Assembly (NCBI RefSeq): GCF_000236805.1
Contig: NZ_AGFX01000009.1
Span: forward strand, 124,001 to 188,000
From: Paenibacillus peoriae KCTC 3763
GTDB taxonomy: Bacteria > Bacillota > Bacilli > Paenibacillales > Paenibacillaceae
Length of the DNA stretch: 64,000 nt
Direction of reading: 5' to 3'
The notes under the pieces are model-generated. The model searched no databases. It was not told the origin of the DNA and saw only the letters and a list, made by a program, of their open reading frames with translations. The position numbers and the translations under genes were made by a program. Shown in pieces: positions 7,985-15,584 of the stretch (positions are counted from its first letter, which is position 1; each line of letters starts with the position of its first letter).

Positions 7985-8080
7985 GAATCACCTCCTGCCG
8001 TAATTGTATTAGCATCTGCCATGGGTGTTGCATATACGAAATTTGCTTGGACGTTATTTTCAAAATTGGTGTGTAGTTAG
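7985..8080 (+). pseudogene. C-terminal relic of a membrane protein
   Basis: An open stretch reading PPAVIVLASAMGVAYTKFAW and then a short tail before a stop looks like the last membrane helix of a transporter. Nothing upstream continues the frame. The family cannot be fixed from so little. Confidence 0.25.
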
Positions 8081-8115
8081 CTCACTCCATCAGAAGGATT
8101 CTGGGGAAGAAAAAT

Positions 8116-8992
8116 ATGATTACAAATGATGCCACTACACAAGAAGAAAAGGGGTTATGGAACTATGATTTTATCATTTTGTTGGTAATTAATATGCTGA
8201 GCTATATGTCCTTTAATCTGGTTAGTCCTTTATGTCAGCATATGCAATGCACTTAGGAGCATCTGTAAGTATGGCAGGAACTATCGTAGGATTATTTTCC
8301 TTAACAGCTCTTTTCGTCGGACTTTTTAGTGGGATTCTTACTGACAGAACAAATAAGAAATATGTTATGTTGGTTAAGACGGTTAAACAAGATATTAGTT
8401 CCAAACATTCAGAAGTTGCCAAGAAAAATATTAGTTTTAAAGACATTATCGCGGTAAGGATATTACCTCTTTCTTTAATTGGAGGACTGTTCTCCATGGG
8501 AAATAGGCTTGTGAGCTCGTTTTTGGTCTTATTGGGAGAGGAACGGGGCATTAAAGGTGTAGGAATGTATTTCACTATGAATGCGTTGATTCTACTCATT
8601 ATGCGTCCATTATCAGGTAGACTTTATGATAAAAAAGGGCTATCGATTATACTGTATCCGGCATTATTCTCTAGCAGTATAGAGTCGTTATATTGGGTCA
8701 TGCCAATGAGCTTTGGATGGTCCTTTTGGCGGCAATTGTTAAAGCGTTTGGACAGGGAACGGCACAGCCGGCATTACAGGTTGAGTCCCTCCGCAAACTT
8801 GGCAAGCATCAAAGTGGTTTAGCCTCGAGTTCATTTTATATTGGTGCCAACTTGGGGCAAGGATTTGGACCACTAATTGGAGGGAGCATAGCTTCTCTTT
8901 ATGGATATCGTGGGATGTTTAATTTTAGTGCAGCATTATTAGGAATTGGAGTTTTGGGCTATTTTCTTTATACTCAAAAAAGCAAGCATTGA
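8116..8992 (+). pseudogene. Major facilitator superfamily transporter, frameshifted and internally deleted
   Basis: Three reading frames together give one MFS permease. An N-terminal piece begins with ATG at 8116 and runs to ~8226 (ending YMSFNLVSPL). A second frame, 8232-8690, carries GTIVGLFSLTALFVGLFSGI and then TDRTNKKYV. A third, to 8992, ends GYRGMFNFSAALLGIGVLGY. One-base shifts separate the frames near 8226 and 8690. About 290 residues remain of the usual ~400, with material missing after ~8372 where the first half breaks off abruptly. The gene is therefore dead; its former substrate cannot be read. Confidence 0.85.
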
Positions 8993-9009
8993 ATTTTGCT
9001 TCATAATTG

Positions 9010-9048
9010 GCGGGTTTACTTTAATTCGTAAAGCCCGCTTTTTTATTT
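9010..9048 (+). terminator. Rho-independent terminator after the dead MFS gene
   Basis: GCGGGTTTAC pairs with GTAAAGCCCGC (one bulge), followed by TTTTTTATTTT. Confidence 0.85.
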
Positions 9049-9370
9049 TATAGGAACTGAGCGATTTCTCTGATCTCTACAGCAAAAGTTGCCATCTATT
9101 GCATAGAGGCCGATATTTCTTTAATTAAAGCAGTTTGTTAATACAATTTTTTCCATGATGAGGTGAATGTGTGTACACACCTATCAAGTTAAATAAGATT
9201 GGGGTAAATACCAGCCAACGCAACTTCTGTTGTAGTTATTGATATGATGAAATTAGCAGCGGCATGATTAAAGGAAGTTCACACCCTTGTCTTGCAAATT
9301 GGTGTTTACCTAGCTTAAGAATATCATATTGACAACACCTATCAGGAAGTGATAGTATTTTTCCGAAAGA

Positions 9371-9506
9371 TGAGTAATCGGTTTCTCACCTATGATTTAA
9401 GCTATGAAGAGATTCTTATTATTCAGCTTAACTTAGCAATCAGCAGTGAGGTGCTTATGAAAGTAAAAATGTGTATAAGCATCCCCATTGAGTAATCGTT
9501 TACTCA
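9371..9506. promoter_or_regulatory. Two 18-bp operator-like palindromes
   Basis: TGAGTAATCGGTTTCTCA (9371-9388) and TGAGTAATCGTTTACTCA (9489-9506) differ at two positions. Both are dyads with a CG near the centre, the general look of LacI-family operators, and their centres are 118 bases apart. They precede the sugar-phosphate gene remnants. The spacing between the conserved bases does not fit the CcpA cre consensus. No LacI gene is in the window. The remaining 9049-9370 stretch shows only degenerate sequence. Confidence 0.45.
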
Positions 9507-9862
9507 AGTTGATGATGTTGGTAGTGCTTAACTGGCTGTCTGACAAAAGTGGTACTTATGCTGCGGTTGTACAAGGACAAGCAGATGCGGGTATTCTGAT
9601 TTGCGGAACGGGTGTGGGAATTTCTATTGCAGCTAATAAAGTAAAAGGAATTCGGGCTGTTGTATGTAGCGAGCCTTACACAGCACAGCTATCCAAACAG
9701 CATAACAATACAAATATCCTTGCCTTCGGCTCCAGAGTAATCGGCAGTGAGCTTGCCAAAATGATTGTGAAGTGTTGGCTGGAAGCAGAATTTGAAGGTG
9801 GCCGTCATGGAAAGCGTGTGGAAATGATCGGAGAAATTGAAGACGAGAAATTTCTGTGTTAA
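9488..9862 (+). pseudogene. RpiB/LacAB family sugar-phosphate isomerase lacking its N-terminus
   Basis: The C-terminal two thirds of an RpiB-type isomerase is clear: GILICGTGVGISIAANKVKG, then SKQHNNTNILAFGSRVIG and EFEGGRHGKRVEMI. The N-terminal ~45 residues, including the DHAG active-site segment, are absent; that DNA is instead an operator-like palindrome and nondescript sequence. The open frame formally starts with a TTG inside the palindrome. It is unlikely to be functional. Together with the next two genes it marks the remains of a pentose/hexose catabolic operon. Confidence 0.75.
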
Positions 9863-9934
9863 ATCTGAGAAATGATCTGCAATTTGTCTGTATGGAAATG
9901 AAAAGCAATAAATATAAAATCAGGAGGGTTTATG

Positions 9935-10867
9935 ATGAGCAACCAGGTAATAAGATTAATTAATGCTTCCAAAAAAGATTTTAAGCAGATGAACGCTAGG
10001 GACTTGAAGGATTCTATTCTGAGATCTGAGGGACGGGTCGTCATGGGGCAGCATTTGCTGTTTGCCGGAGAAGGATTGGTCAGAGGTGTTACCAATACCG
10101 AACTGATGGCTGCTTTTGGAGCCGATATGGTTATGCTTAACACATTGAATCTGAATGATTTAAGTAAGAACCCTGGCTTGATGGGGTTGAGCGTGGAAGA
10201 AATCAAGGAAAAAGCAGGAATACCGGTAGGTATTTATCTAGGTTGTCCAGGTAAAAATGAGCCTCCTAAAAGTCCATATTATGATGTTGAAGGAATGACT
10301 GCAACCAGAGAACATATCAATTTGGCAAAAGAGCTGGGTGCTGATTTTATCGTTTTAGGTGGAAACCCCGGCAGCGGAACTTCGATTCAGGATATTATTG
10401 AAACTACTAGATTGGCAAGAGAAGTATGTGGTGAAGACATGCTTATTTTTGCCGGCAAGTGGGAGGACGGAGTTAAAGAAAAGGTGTTGGGAGATCCCCT
10501 TGCGGAACGGGATGCCAAAGAAATAATCAAGGAACTAATTGATGCTGGAGCAGATGTTATAGATTTGCCTGCGCCTGGATCGAGACATGGAATTAGTGTT
10601 CATATGATTCAGGAACTCGTTCAATTTGTTCATACCTATAAACCGGGAACTTTAACAATGGCATTTTTAAATAGCTCTGTAGAAAATGCAGATGTTGAGA
10701 CGATAAGACAGATAGCTCTTAAAATGAAGGAGACAGGAGCAGACATTCATGCCATTGGAGATGGTGGTTTTGGAGGTTGCTCGACTCCTGAAAATCTGCT
10801 TCAATTATCCATTTCGTTGAAGGGTAAAAGTTATTCCTATTTCCGTATGGCCAGCAGAAATAGATAG
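9935..10867 (+). CDS. DUF7916 family protein (TIM-barrel-like, sugar-operon associated)
   Basis: About 310 residues. Alternating beta-alpha units and motifs such as NAKELGADFIVLGGNPGSGT-like segment, FGADMVMLNTLNLND and IHAIGDGGFGG indicate a TIM-barrel-type fold. I recognise the family as DUF7916, often mislabelled as a haloacid-dehalogenase or PEP-mutase-like protein and usually found in PTS/sugar-phosphate operons. AGGAGGG precedes two adjacent ATGs (9932, 9935); the second has better spacing. The catalytic role is unknown. It stays intact while the isomerase in front is truncated. Confidence 0.7.
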   Translation: MSNQVIRLINASKKDFKQMNARDLKDSILRSEGRVVMGQHLLFAGEGLVRGVTNTELMAAFGADMVMLNTLNLNDLSKNPGLMGLSVEEIKEKAGIPVGIYLGCPGKNEPPKSPYYDVEGMTATREHINLAKELGADFIVLGGNPGSGTSIQDIIETTRLAREVCGEDMLIFAGKWEDGVKEKVLGDPLAERDAKEIIKELIDAGADVIDLPAPGSRHGISVHMIQELVQFVHTYKPGTLTMAFLNSSVENADVETIRQIALKMKETGADIHAIGDGGFGGCSTPENLLQLSISLKGKSYSYFRMASRNR

Positions 10868-10919
10868 TGTTTATGATAATATCGAAGTGCTGATTAAAAT
10901 ATATAAAGGGATGGACTAC

Positions 10920-11588
10920 ATGGGACTTAATGAAATACGCCATCTGAATGCTCAACTTGTTGTCAATGAAATCTTTGATGATGAATTTCTCGCTTATGGG
11001 AAAGTATTAGGTCATTATAATTTTGATGAGCTTCTAGGATATGTGAATAAAAATATTGGTATACCTTCATATGGCAATCAGTATTTTACCTCTAATTTGA
11101 ACGTTGAGCAGTTTTCTGTTCTTCGGTTCATCAGGGAAGATGTGTATGGACAACTGCCAATTCAAGCTGGAACGTGTTCCGGACAAAATTCCAAGCTTAA
11201 CGGGTTGGAATATCATCAAGGCAGTGAAGTAGTTATTGCAGCAACGGATTGTATTCACTTAGTGGGGAAGGTTCAAGATATTGTTAATCATGAATACCAC
11301 TCGGGGAAGGTGCGGGCATTTTTACAGCGTAAGGGAACAGCTATTGAGTTGTATTCTACTACACTTCACTATGCTCCATGCAAGACAGAAGACAACGGAT
11401 ATCTGACTGTTGTCTTGCTCCCTCTCGGGACCAACGAGCCGCTTGATGAGGTAGGGGACGGGCGGAATAAGCTTGTCGTTAAAAAAAATAAATTTTTGAT
11501 GGTGCACTCTTCGCAGCATGAAAAAATCGCTGCAGGTGTACATCCAGGTATAATTGGTGAAAATATCGAAGTGCAATACAAATCATGA
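10920..11588 (+). CDS. DUF4867 family cupin-like protein
   Basis: About 222 residues, with a predicted beta-rich cupin-like fold (conserved stretches QAGTCSGQNSKLNGLEYHQG and ELYSTTLHYAPCKT). I recognise it as DUF4867, a family of unknown function that co-occurs with RpiB/LacAB isomerases and sugar kinases. The ATG at 10920 lies 9 bases after AAAGGG; an in-frame upstream start is less likely. It follows the DUF7916 gene by ~50 bases and probably belongs to the same transcript. A role in ketose or uronate handling is only an inference. Confidence 0.7.
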   Translation: MGLNEIRHLNAQLVVNEIFDDEFLAYGKVLGHYNFDELLGYVNKNIGIPSYGNQYFTSNLNVEQFSVLRFIREDVYGQLPIQAGTCSGQNSKLNGLEYHQGSEVVIAATDCIHLVGKVQDIVNHEYHSGKVRAFLQRKGTAIELYSTTLHYAPCKTEDNGYLTVVLLPLGTNEPLDEVGDGRNKLVVKKNKFLMVHSSQHEKIAAGVHPGIIGENIEVQYKS

Positions 11589-11815
11589 GGTCGGAATTAG
11601 TATTCTGTTCCATGTAGGTATCTTGGTTTCTCATCACAATGTTGGTTAGGCCAACAACGCGCCGGACAGGAAAGAATTACTTGCCATTTTGAATCAGGTC
11701 GGCATTATGGTATGCCTGCTTGACGCGGCGGTAAAGGAACTTGCCAATATACGCCGGAAATTGAACCGCATGTCATTCCGGCATAAGAAGAAAATGTGTA
11801 CGGTGAGAAGAAGAT
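11589..11815 (+). other. Degenerate stretch, possible 3' end of a lost gene
   Basis: From 11650 a frame of about 55 codons runs to a TAA just before the terminator (ending FRHKKKMCTVRRR), rich in Arg/Lys, without a start or recognisable family. It is probably what remains of a deleted gene. Confidence 0.3.
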
Positions 11816-11862
11816 AAAACCCGCGAAAAGCCTTGTAGAATCAAGGCTTTTCGCGGGTTTTA
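11816..11862. terminator. Bidirectional rho-independent terminator
   Basis: A perfect 20-bp stem, AAAACCCGCGAAAAGCCTTG with its complement and a six-base loop, carries T/A tracts on both sides. It separates the plus-strand remnants from the minus-strand sensor kinase gene. Confidence 0.9.
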
Positions 11863-11942
11863 CTATTTTCCTAAGCGTCTCGCGGCATCCATAGGAAGCG
11901 ATGCTTCTCCGCATTCCATAGAAGATAAGAGGAGAAGCAACT

Positions 11943-13061
11943 TCAACTGACAGTGTTAGCTACTGGAGCTATTTTTTCAAAAGGTAAATTCAGTTGGAAT
12001 GTAAATAAGTTATGAATATGATTGAGCGTTAAGGTCCCTTGATGCAACTCAACAATATTCCTTGCTATGGAAAGTCCCAGTCCTGCTCCTGTTTGGATAC
12101 CTTCGCTACTTCTTGAATGGTCAACCTTATAAAAACGTTCAAACAACTTCTCCTCTTGATCTTGGGTGAGGGGAGCTCCTTTATTTTCGACCTCAATCGT
12201 AATTTGCTCAGGAGTCGTTTTCAATCGAATGCAAATACCTCCCGGCTTCAAGGAATACTTTAAGGCGTTCATGAGAAGATTATCGATTGCTCTGGCTATT
12301 TTGTCGCTGTCAATGGAGGTAACGATTGGGGAGTCACCCATCTCCTTCACGATATACACACCGTTTTCTTGAGCAATGGGTTCGAACTCGAACAGCAATT
12401 GATCCAAAAGTTGAGTTAAATTGATCCTTCTTAGGTTTAAGTGAGTATCAACCGAAGTGAGTCGGGTATATTCAAACAAGTCATCTAGCAGCTTCTTTAA
12501 GTGAATCGCTTTGTTATAGGTGTTTTGAACAAAGCGCGTATATTCATTTTTATCTTGATATGAATGTGTTCTTAACAGCTCGATATAGCCGATAATGCTG
12601 GTCAAAGGCGTACGCAAGTCATGCGAAATACCAGTGATCAACTCCATCTTGGATTTTTCTATTTCACGTTCTTTTACAATCTGTTGCTCTAAACGTTCTG
12701 TCATTCGATTAATGTTGAGCGCGACCCGCCCGAGTTCATCTTGCCGAACAACAGGTACCCGATAACTCAAATTACCTTCGGAAATAATTTGAAGCCCTTG
12801 CTCCAGTGTAATCAAGTCTTTAACGATTCGTCGTGTCAAAACTAAAAAAGTAAAAATAAAGATTACCATAAACAAGGGGGTAAGAAGATAAGGAAAAAAG
12901 TCGTGAAACCAATGCCATTCCGTTACACTGATAATTTTTAAGAAAAATAAAATGAGCATATCATTTATAGAGACAGCAATGACTACACTTAGCATCATTC
13001 TGATTAAAATGTTTACTTGGATCCGTTTTTTTCGTTTTGGCTTTTGCGTATGTTCACTCAA
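11943..13061 (-). CDS. Sensor histidine kinase (two-component system)
   Basis: Membrane sensor kinase, about 372 residues. Two membrane segments (~20-42 and ~62-85) enclose only a short extracellular loop, as in intramembrane-type sensors. HAMP lies at ~85-135, the phospho-acceptor H box reads SHDLRTPLTSIIGY, and the ATPase boxes are DNLLMNALKYS (N), FERFYKVDHSRS (F) and GAGLGLSI (G2). The preceding regulator's stop TGA overlaps the TTG at 13061, which has better ribosome-site spacing than the TTG at 13073. The pair resembles VanS/VanR-like systems. The stimulus is unknown; the methyltransferase upstream suggests the cell envelope. Confidence 0.9.
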   Translation of the reverse strand: MSEHTQKPKRKKRIQVNILIRMMLSVVIAVSINDMLILFFLKIISVTEWHWFHDFFPYLLTPLFMVIFIFTFLVLTRRIVKDLITLEQGLQIISEGNLSYRVPVVRQDELGRVALNINRMTERLEQQIVKEREIEKSKMELITGISHDLRTPLTSIIGYIELLRTHSYQDKNEYTRFVQNTYNKAIHLKKLLDDLFEYTRLTSVDTHLNLRRINLTQLLDQLLFEFEPIAQENGVYIVKEMGDSPIVTSIDSDKIARAIDNLLMNALKYSLKPGGICIRLKTTPEQITIEVENKGAPLTQDQEEKLFERFYKVDHSRSSEGIQTGAGLGLSIARNIVELHQGTLTLNHIHNLFTFQLNLPFEKIAPVANTVS

Positions 13062-13734
13062 TTTTATAGCCAACTCCCCACACCGTTTTAATATACTGAG
13101 GATCTCTTGGGAATTGCTCTAATTTTTCTCGTAGATTACGAATATGAACCATCACAGTATTATCAGAGAACCCGTAGGGCGCCTTCCATACATTTTCGTA
13201 AATGTGCTCTGAACTAAAAACCTGTCCAGGGTGGCTCGCAAGGAGGATCAGAATAGAAAACTCTAAAGGAGTCAGCGAAATTTCATTCCCCTTTAACTTT
13301 ACCGAATGTTTACTCTTATCAATCACCAGGTCTTTAATAAGGATAAGGGAATTAAATTCTTCCTTTCCTATTAATGATTGACGCCGTAGCTGCGCTTTTA
13401 CGCGAGCAATCAATTCTAACGGATTAAATGGTTTGATCATGTAGTCATCGGCCCCGGTAGTCAGCCCGTTGATTTTATCAATATCTTCTTCCTTGGCTGA
13501 CAGCATGATAATCGGAGTATTCGAGATTTCCCTTATTTTTAAGCATGCTTTGATTCCATCCATTCTTGGCATCATGACATCCAGGATAACCAATTGAACC
13601 GATGTTGTCTCTATGGTATCCAGGGCTTCTTCACCATCGGCTGCTTCAATCACATGGTATCCTTCATTACGTAGATATACATGAATGACATCTCGAATCT
13701 CGGGATCATCATCCACGACAAGGATTGTATTCAT
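13054..13734 (-). CDS. OmpR-type response regulator
   Basis: Partner of the sensor kinase just downstream, overlapping it by a few bases. The receiver domain (residues 1-118) has the acidic pair VVDDDPE, phospho-acceptor aspartate in VILDVMMPRMDG and the conserved lysine in MIKPFNP. The C-terminal winged helix (~128-226) has the OmpR pattern (PLEFSILILLASHPGQVFS; DNTVMVHIRNLREKLE). The true start is the ATG at 13734, with AAGGAG at good spacing; the reading frame is open for 39 further codons upstream but these lack family similarity. Confidence 0.94.
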   Translation of the reverse strand: MNTILVVDDDPEIRDVIHVYLRNEGYHVIEAADGEEALDTIETTSVQLVILDVMMPRMDGIKACLKIREISNTPIIMLSAKEEDIDKINGLTTGADDYMIKPFNPLELIARVKAQLRRQSLIGKEEFNSLILIKDLVIDKSKHSVKLKGNEISLTPLEFSILILLASHPGQVFSSEHIYENVWKAPYGFSDNTVMVHIRNLREKLEQFPRDPQYIKTVWGVGYKIE

Positions 13735-13877
13735 TAGTGATTGTTCTCCTTCTTTTAAAGTATTTAAGATGCCTAAAATTACTGCAATTAGTATAGCTAC
13801 CATCATAGTAAAGTCTTCACTATTTCTATATGCTGCAAGCAAATCATTCAATGGATGAAATTAAAGGGTCATCTCAA

Positions 13878-14444
13878 TTACATTGTTTCCCTTTTGCGAC
13901 ATACGTAAACGAAAGCAGGAGGGATATTGAGAGGCACCAAATCAATTTTTTCAATGATAAATTTTTCTGAAAGCTGCTTTTTCATTTGAAGCGAATATTG
14001 AAAGGCGATAAACAAACCTCCAGGTTTGAGAGCTTTATAAATCTGTTCAACCAAGGTATCTCTCAATTCACGTTCAAAATTAAAAAAAGGTAGCCCGCTA
14101 AAAATACAATCCAATTGCTGAATATTTTCTTGCTTCATCGCTTCTACTAAGCGTGCAGCGTTCGGATGACAGGAGAAGTCTGGATATTCAGTTTGTAAGT
14201 TATTCCTCATCGTCTCATCCATCTCAAACAATAATACTTTCGTTGTTTCACTTACCCGTGTGTTAATAAAACGCGTGATGGCACCTGTACCCGATCCGAG
14301 CTCTGCGACTGCCTTAATCTCCTTCCAAGGTGCTTGTTTAACCATTTTGGACGCCAGAAACCTGGAGCTTGGTATAATACTTCCTACATTTTTCGGACTA
14401 TGAATAAAGCTTTGCAAAAATAAAAGATTTTCTTTGAGTTTCAA
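13878..14444 (-). CDS. SAM-dependent methyltransferase of the phospholipid N-methyltransferase (PmtA-like) group
   Basis: 188 residues. SAM motif I is AELGSGTGAITRF, the N-terminus carries SPKNVGSIIPSSRFLASKM, typical of bacterial phosphatidylethanolamine N-methyltransferases of the PmtA group, and the motif IV equivalent is CIFSGLPFFNF. The relationship to rRNA dimethyltransferases explains frequent mislabelling. The start is a TTG at 14444, nine bases after GGAGG. It heads a probable operon with the response regulator and kinase (143-base gap). A lipid-modifying role is a family-level inference. Confidence 0.75.
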   Translation of the reverse strand: MKLKENLLFLQSFIHSPKNVGSIIPSSRFLASKMVKQAPWKEIKAVAELGSGTGAITRFINTRVSETTKVLLFEMDETMRNNLQTEYPDFSCHPNAARLVEAMKQENIQQLDCIFSGLPFFNFERELRDTLVEQIYKALKPGGLFIAFQYSLQMKKQLSEKFIIEKIDLVPLNIPPAFVYVCRKRETM

Positions 14445-14668
14445 CTGATTTTTCCTCCATTACTGTTTTTATTGTTAGTTACAATGCTGAATAGGGCTCA
14501 TATATAAAAACATTTTTCTTATCGAAGCGTATGGACACCGAAAGGATTAAAAATGAAAGATTTGAATACACAAATCATAATGAAAAAAACTAAGGAATTT
14601 ATGAGTATAATTCTAAAGAAATTCTAAAGAATTCATCTACAGAAGGCCTAAAATGTATGCCATCCAAC

Positions 14669-14709
14669 CTCAAAAAGCCTTACCAACCAAGTTGGCAAGG
14701 CTTTTTGAG
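14669..14709. terminator. Rho-independent terminator
   Basis: CTCAAAAAGCCTT-A-CCAA pairs with TTGG-C-AAGGCTTTTTGAG around a five-base loop; A/T tracts within the stem let it work either way. It lies downstream of the minus-strand HxlR gene. Confidence 0.75.
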
Positions 14710-14837
14710 AAGAGAAAGCTCAGATTCAAAAGAGTCAAAAGCAGAGAAATTATAATGATGTTCCGTAGACAGTTGATGTCTCCGAAACGAGTTTTTCTGC
14801 AAGAAGCCTTCAGGCGGTTGCTTCTGCTCTAAGGTTC

Positions 14838-15188
14838 TTACGAATGATTTTTTGCTGCCCATTTTCTGATTGCTTCTAATATCGGGGACAGCTCCTCACC
14901 TTTTTTCGTAAGACGGTATTCTACTCTTGGCGGAACTTCAGCATATGCAATCTTCCTAATTAACCCATCATGCTCCAAGTCATGCAATTGTTCATTTAGT
15001 ACCTTATGACTAACACCGATCGTCACTCTTTGCAGTTCTAAAAAACGCTTCGGACTTTTAGACAAGTGGCAAAGAATTACTGCTTTCCACTTCCCACGAA
15101 AAGGTTCAAGACCTAAATCAAGAAAGTCTACATATTGTTTTCCATTATAATTTATCACCTGGTCCACATCCCTTATTGTATGAATCAT
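14838..15188 (-). CDS. HxlR family transcriptional regulator
   Basis: Winged-helix repressor, up to 116 residues: GKWKAVILCHLSKSPKRFLE, then VSHKVLNEQLHDLEHDGLIR and the wing YRLTKKGEELSPILEAIRKW. A cysteine occurs in the first core helix (VILCHL). The ATG at 15188 has no convincing ribosome site; a GTG about 12 codons downstream is preceded by AAGGGATG, so the protein may be shorter. It is divergent from the oxidoreductase gene at 15585, whose upstream region has a perfect dyad that could be its operator. HxlR proteins often sense aldehydes or quinones. Confidence 0.88.
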   Translation of the reverse strand: MIHTIRDVDQVINYNGKQYVDFLDLGLEPFRGKWKAVILCHLSKSPKRFLELQRVTIGVSHKVLNEQLHDLEHDGLIRKIAYAEVPPRVEYRLTKKGEELSPILEAIRKWAAKNHS

Positions 15189-15475
15189 AACAACACAATT
15201 TCCTAATCATCTAACTCCAAAAAAATAGTGAAGTCCTTTTTACTCAAATGAATATCCCAATTTAATTTAATCACTTCTTTGATTGTTAAGTTCAAGGTTA
15301 TTTAGCACAAACTTCTATCGGTATTATTTACGCATTGTATTCTATCTAGCATAGCCTGACTGTCAACATCATGCAACGGAAGCCAAGATTGTAACTCACT
15401 CTGTCAAAGTTGTCCAGATTTAAAGATCACTTTATTTTCACAGGTTGCTAGGATTTCCGTTCAATTCTTACTTTT

Positions 15476-15493
15476 AGGTAAGGCTACTTACCT
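15476..15493. promoter_or_regulatory. Perfect palindrome AGGTAAG-N4-CTTACCT, candidate HxlR operator
   Basis: AGGTAAGGCTACTTACCT is an 18-bp dyad in the shared upstream region of the HxlR gene and the oxidoreductase. A half-site (CTTACTTTTA, 15467-15476) stands 20 bases before the similar CTTACCTTTA. The rest of 15189-15475 shows nothing definite. Confidence 0.45.
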
Positions 15494-15584
15494 TTAAGTG
15501 CGTACTTGTCGAACCAGGGGCTTGGCTTTAAGATGTGAATATATTGTTATATTTTTCACAAATCATGGCAAAGGGGGATTTTGT

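Noticed and set aside
9371-9506. Reading the palindromes as CcpA cre sites
   Set aside because: The distance between TG and CG is two bases too long for the cre consensus.
11589-11640. EIIA-like peptide (ISILFHVGI) after the DUF4867 gene
   Set aside because: Nine residues of resemblance to the EIIA active-site strand, with no phospho-histidine or frame continuation; probably chance.
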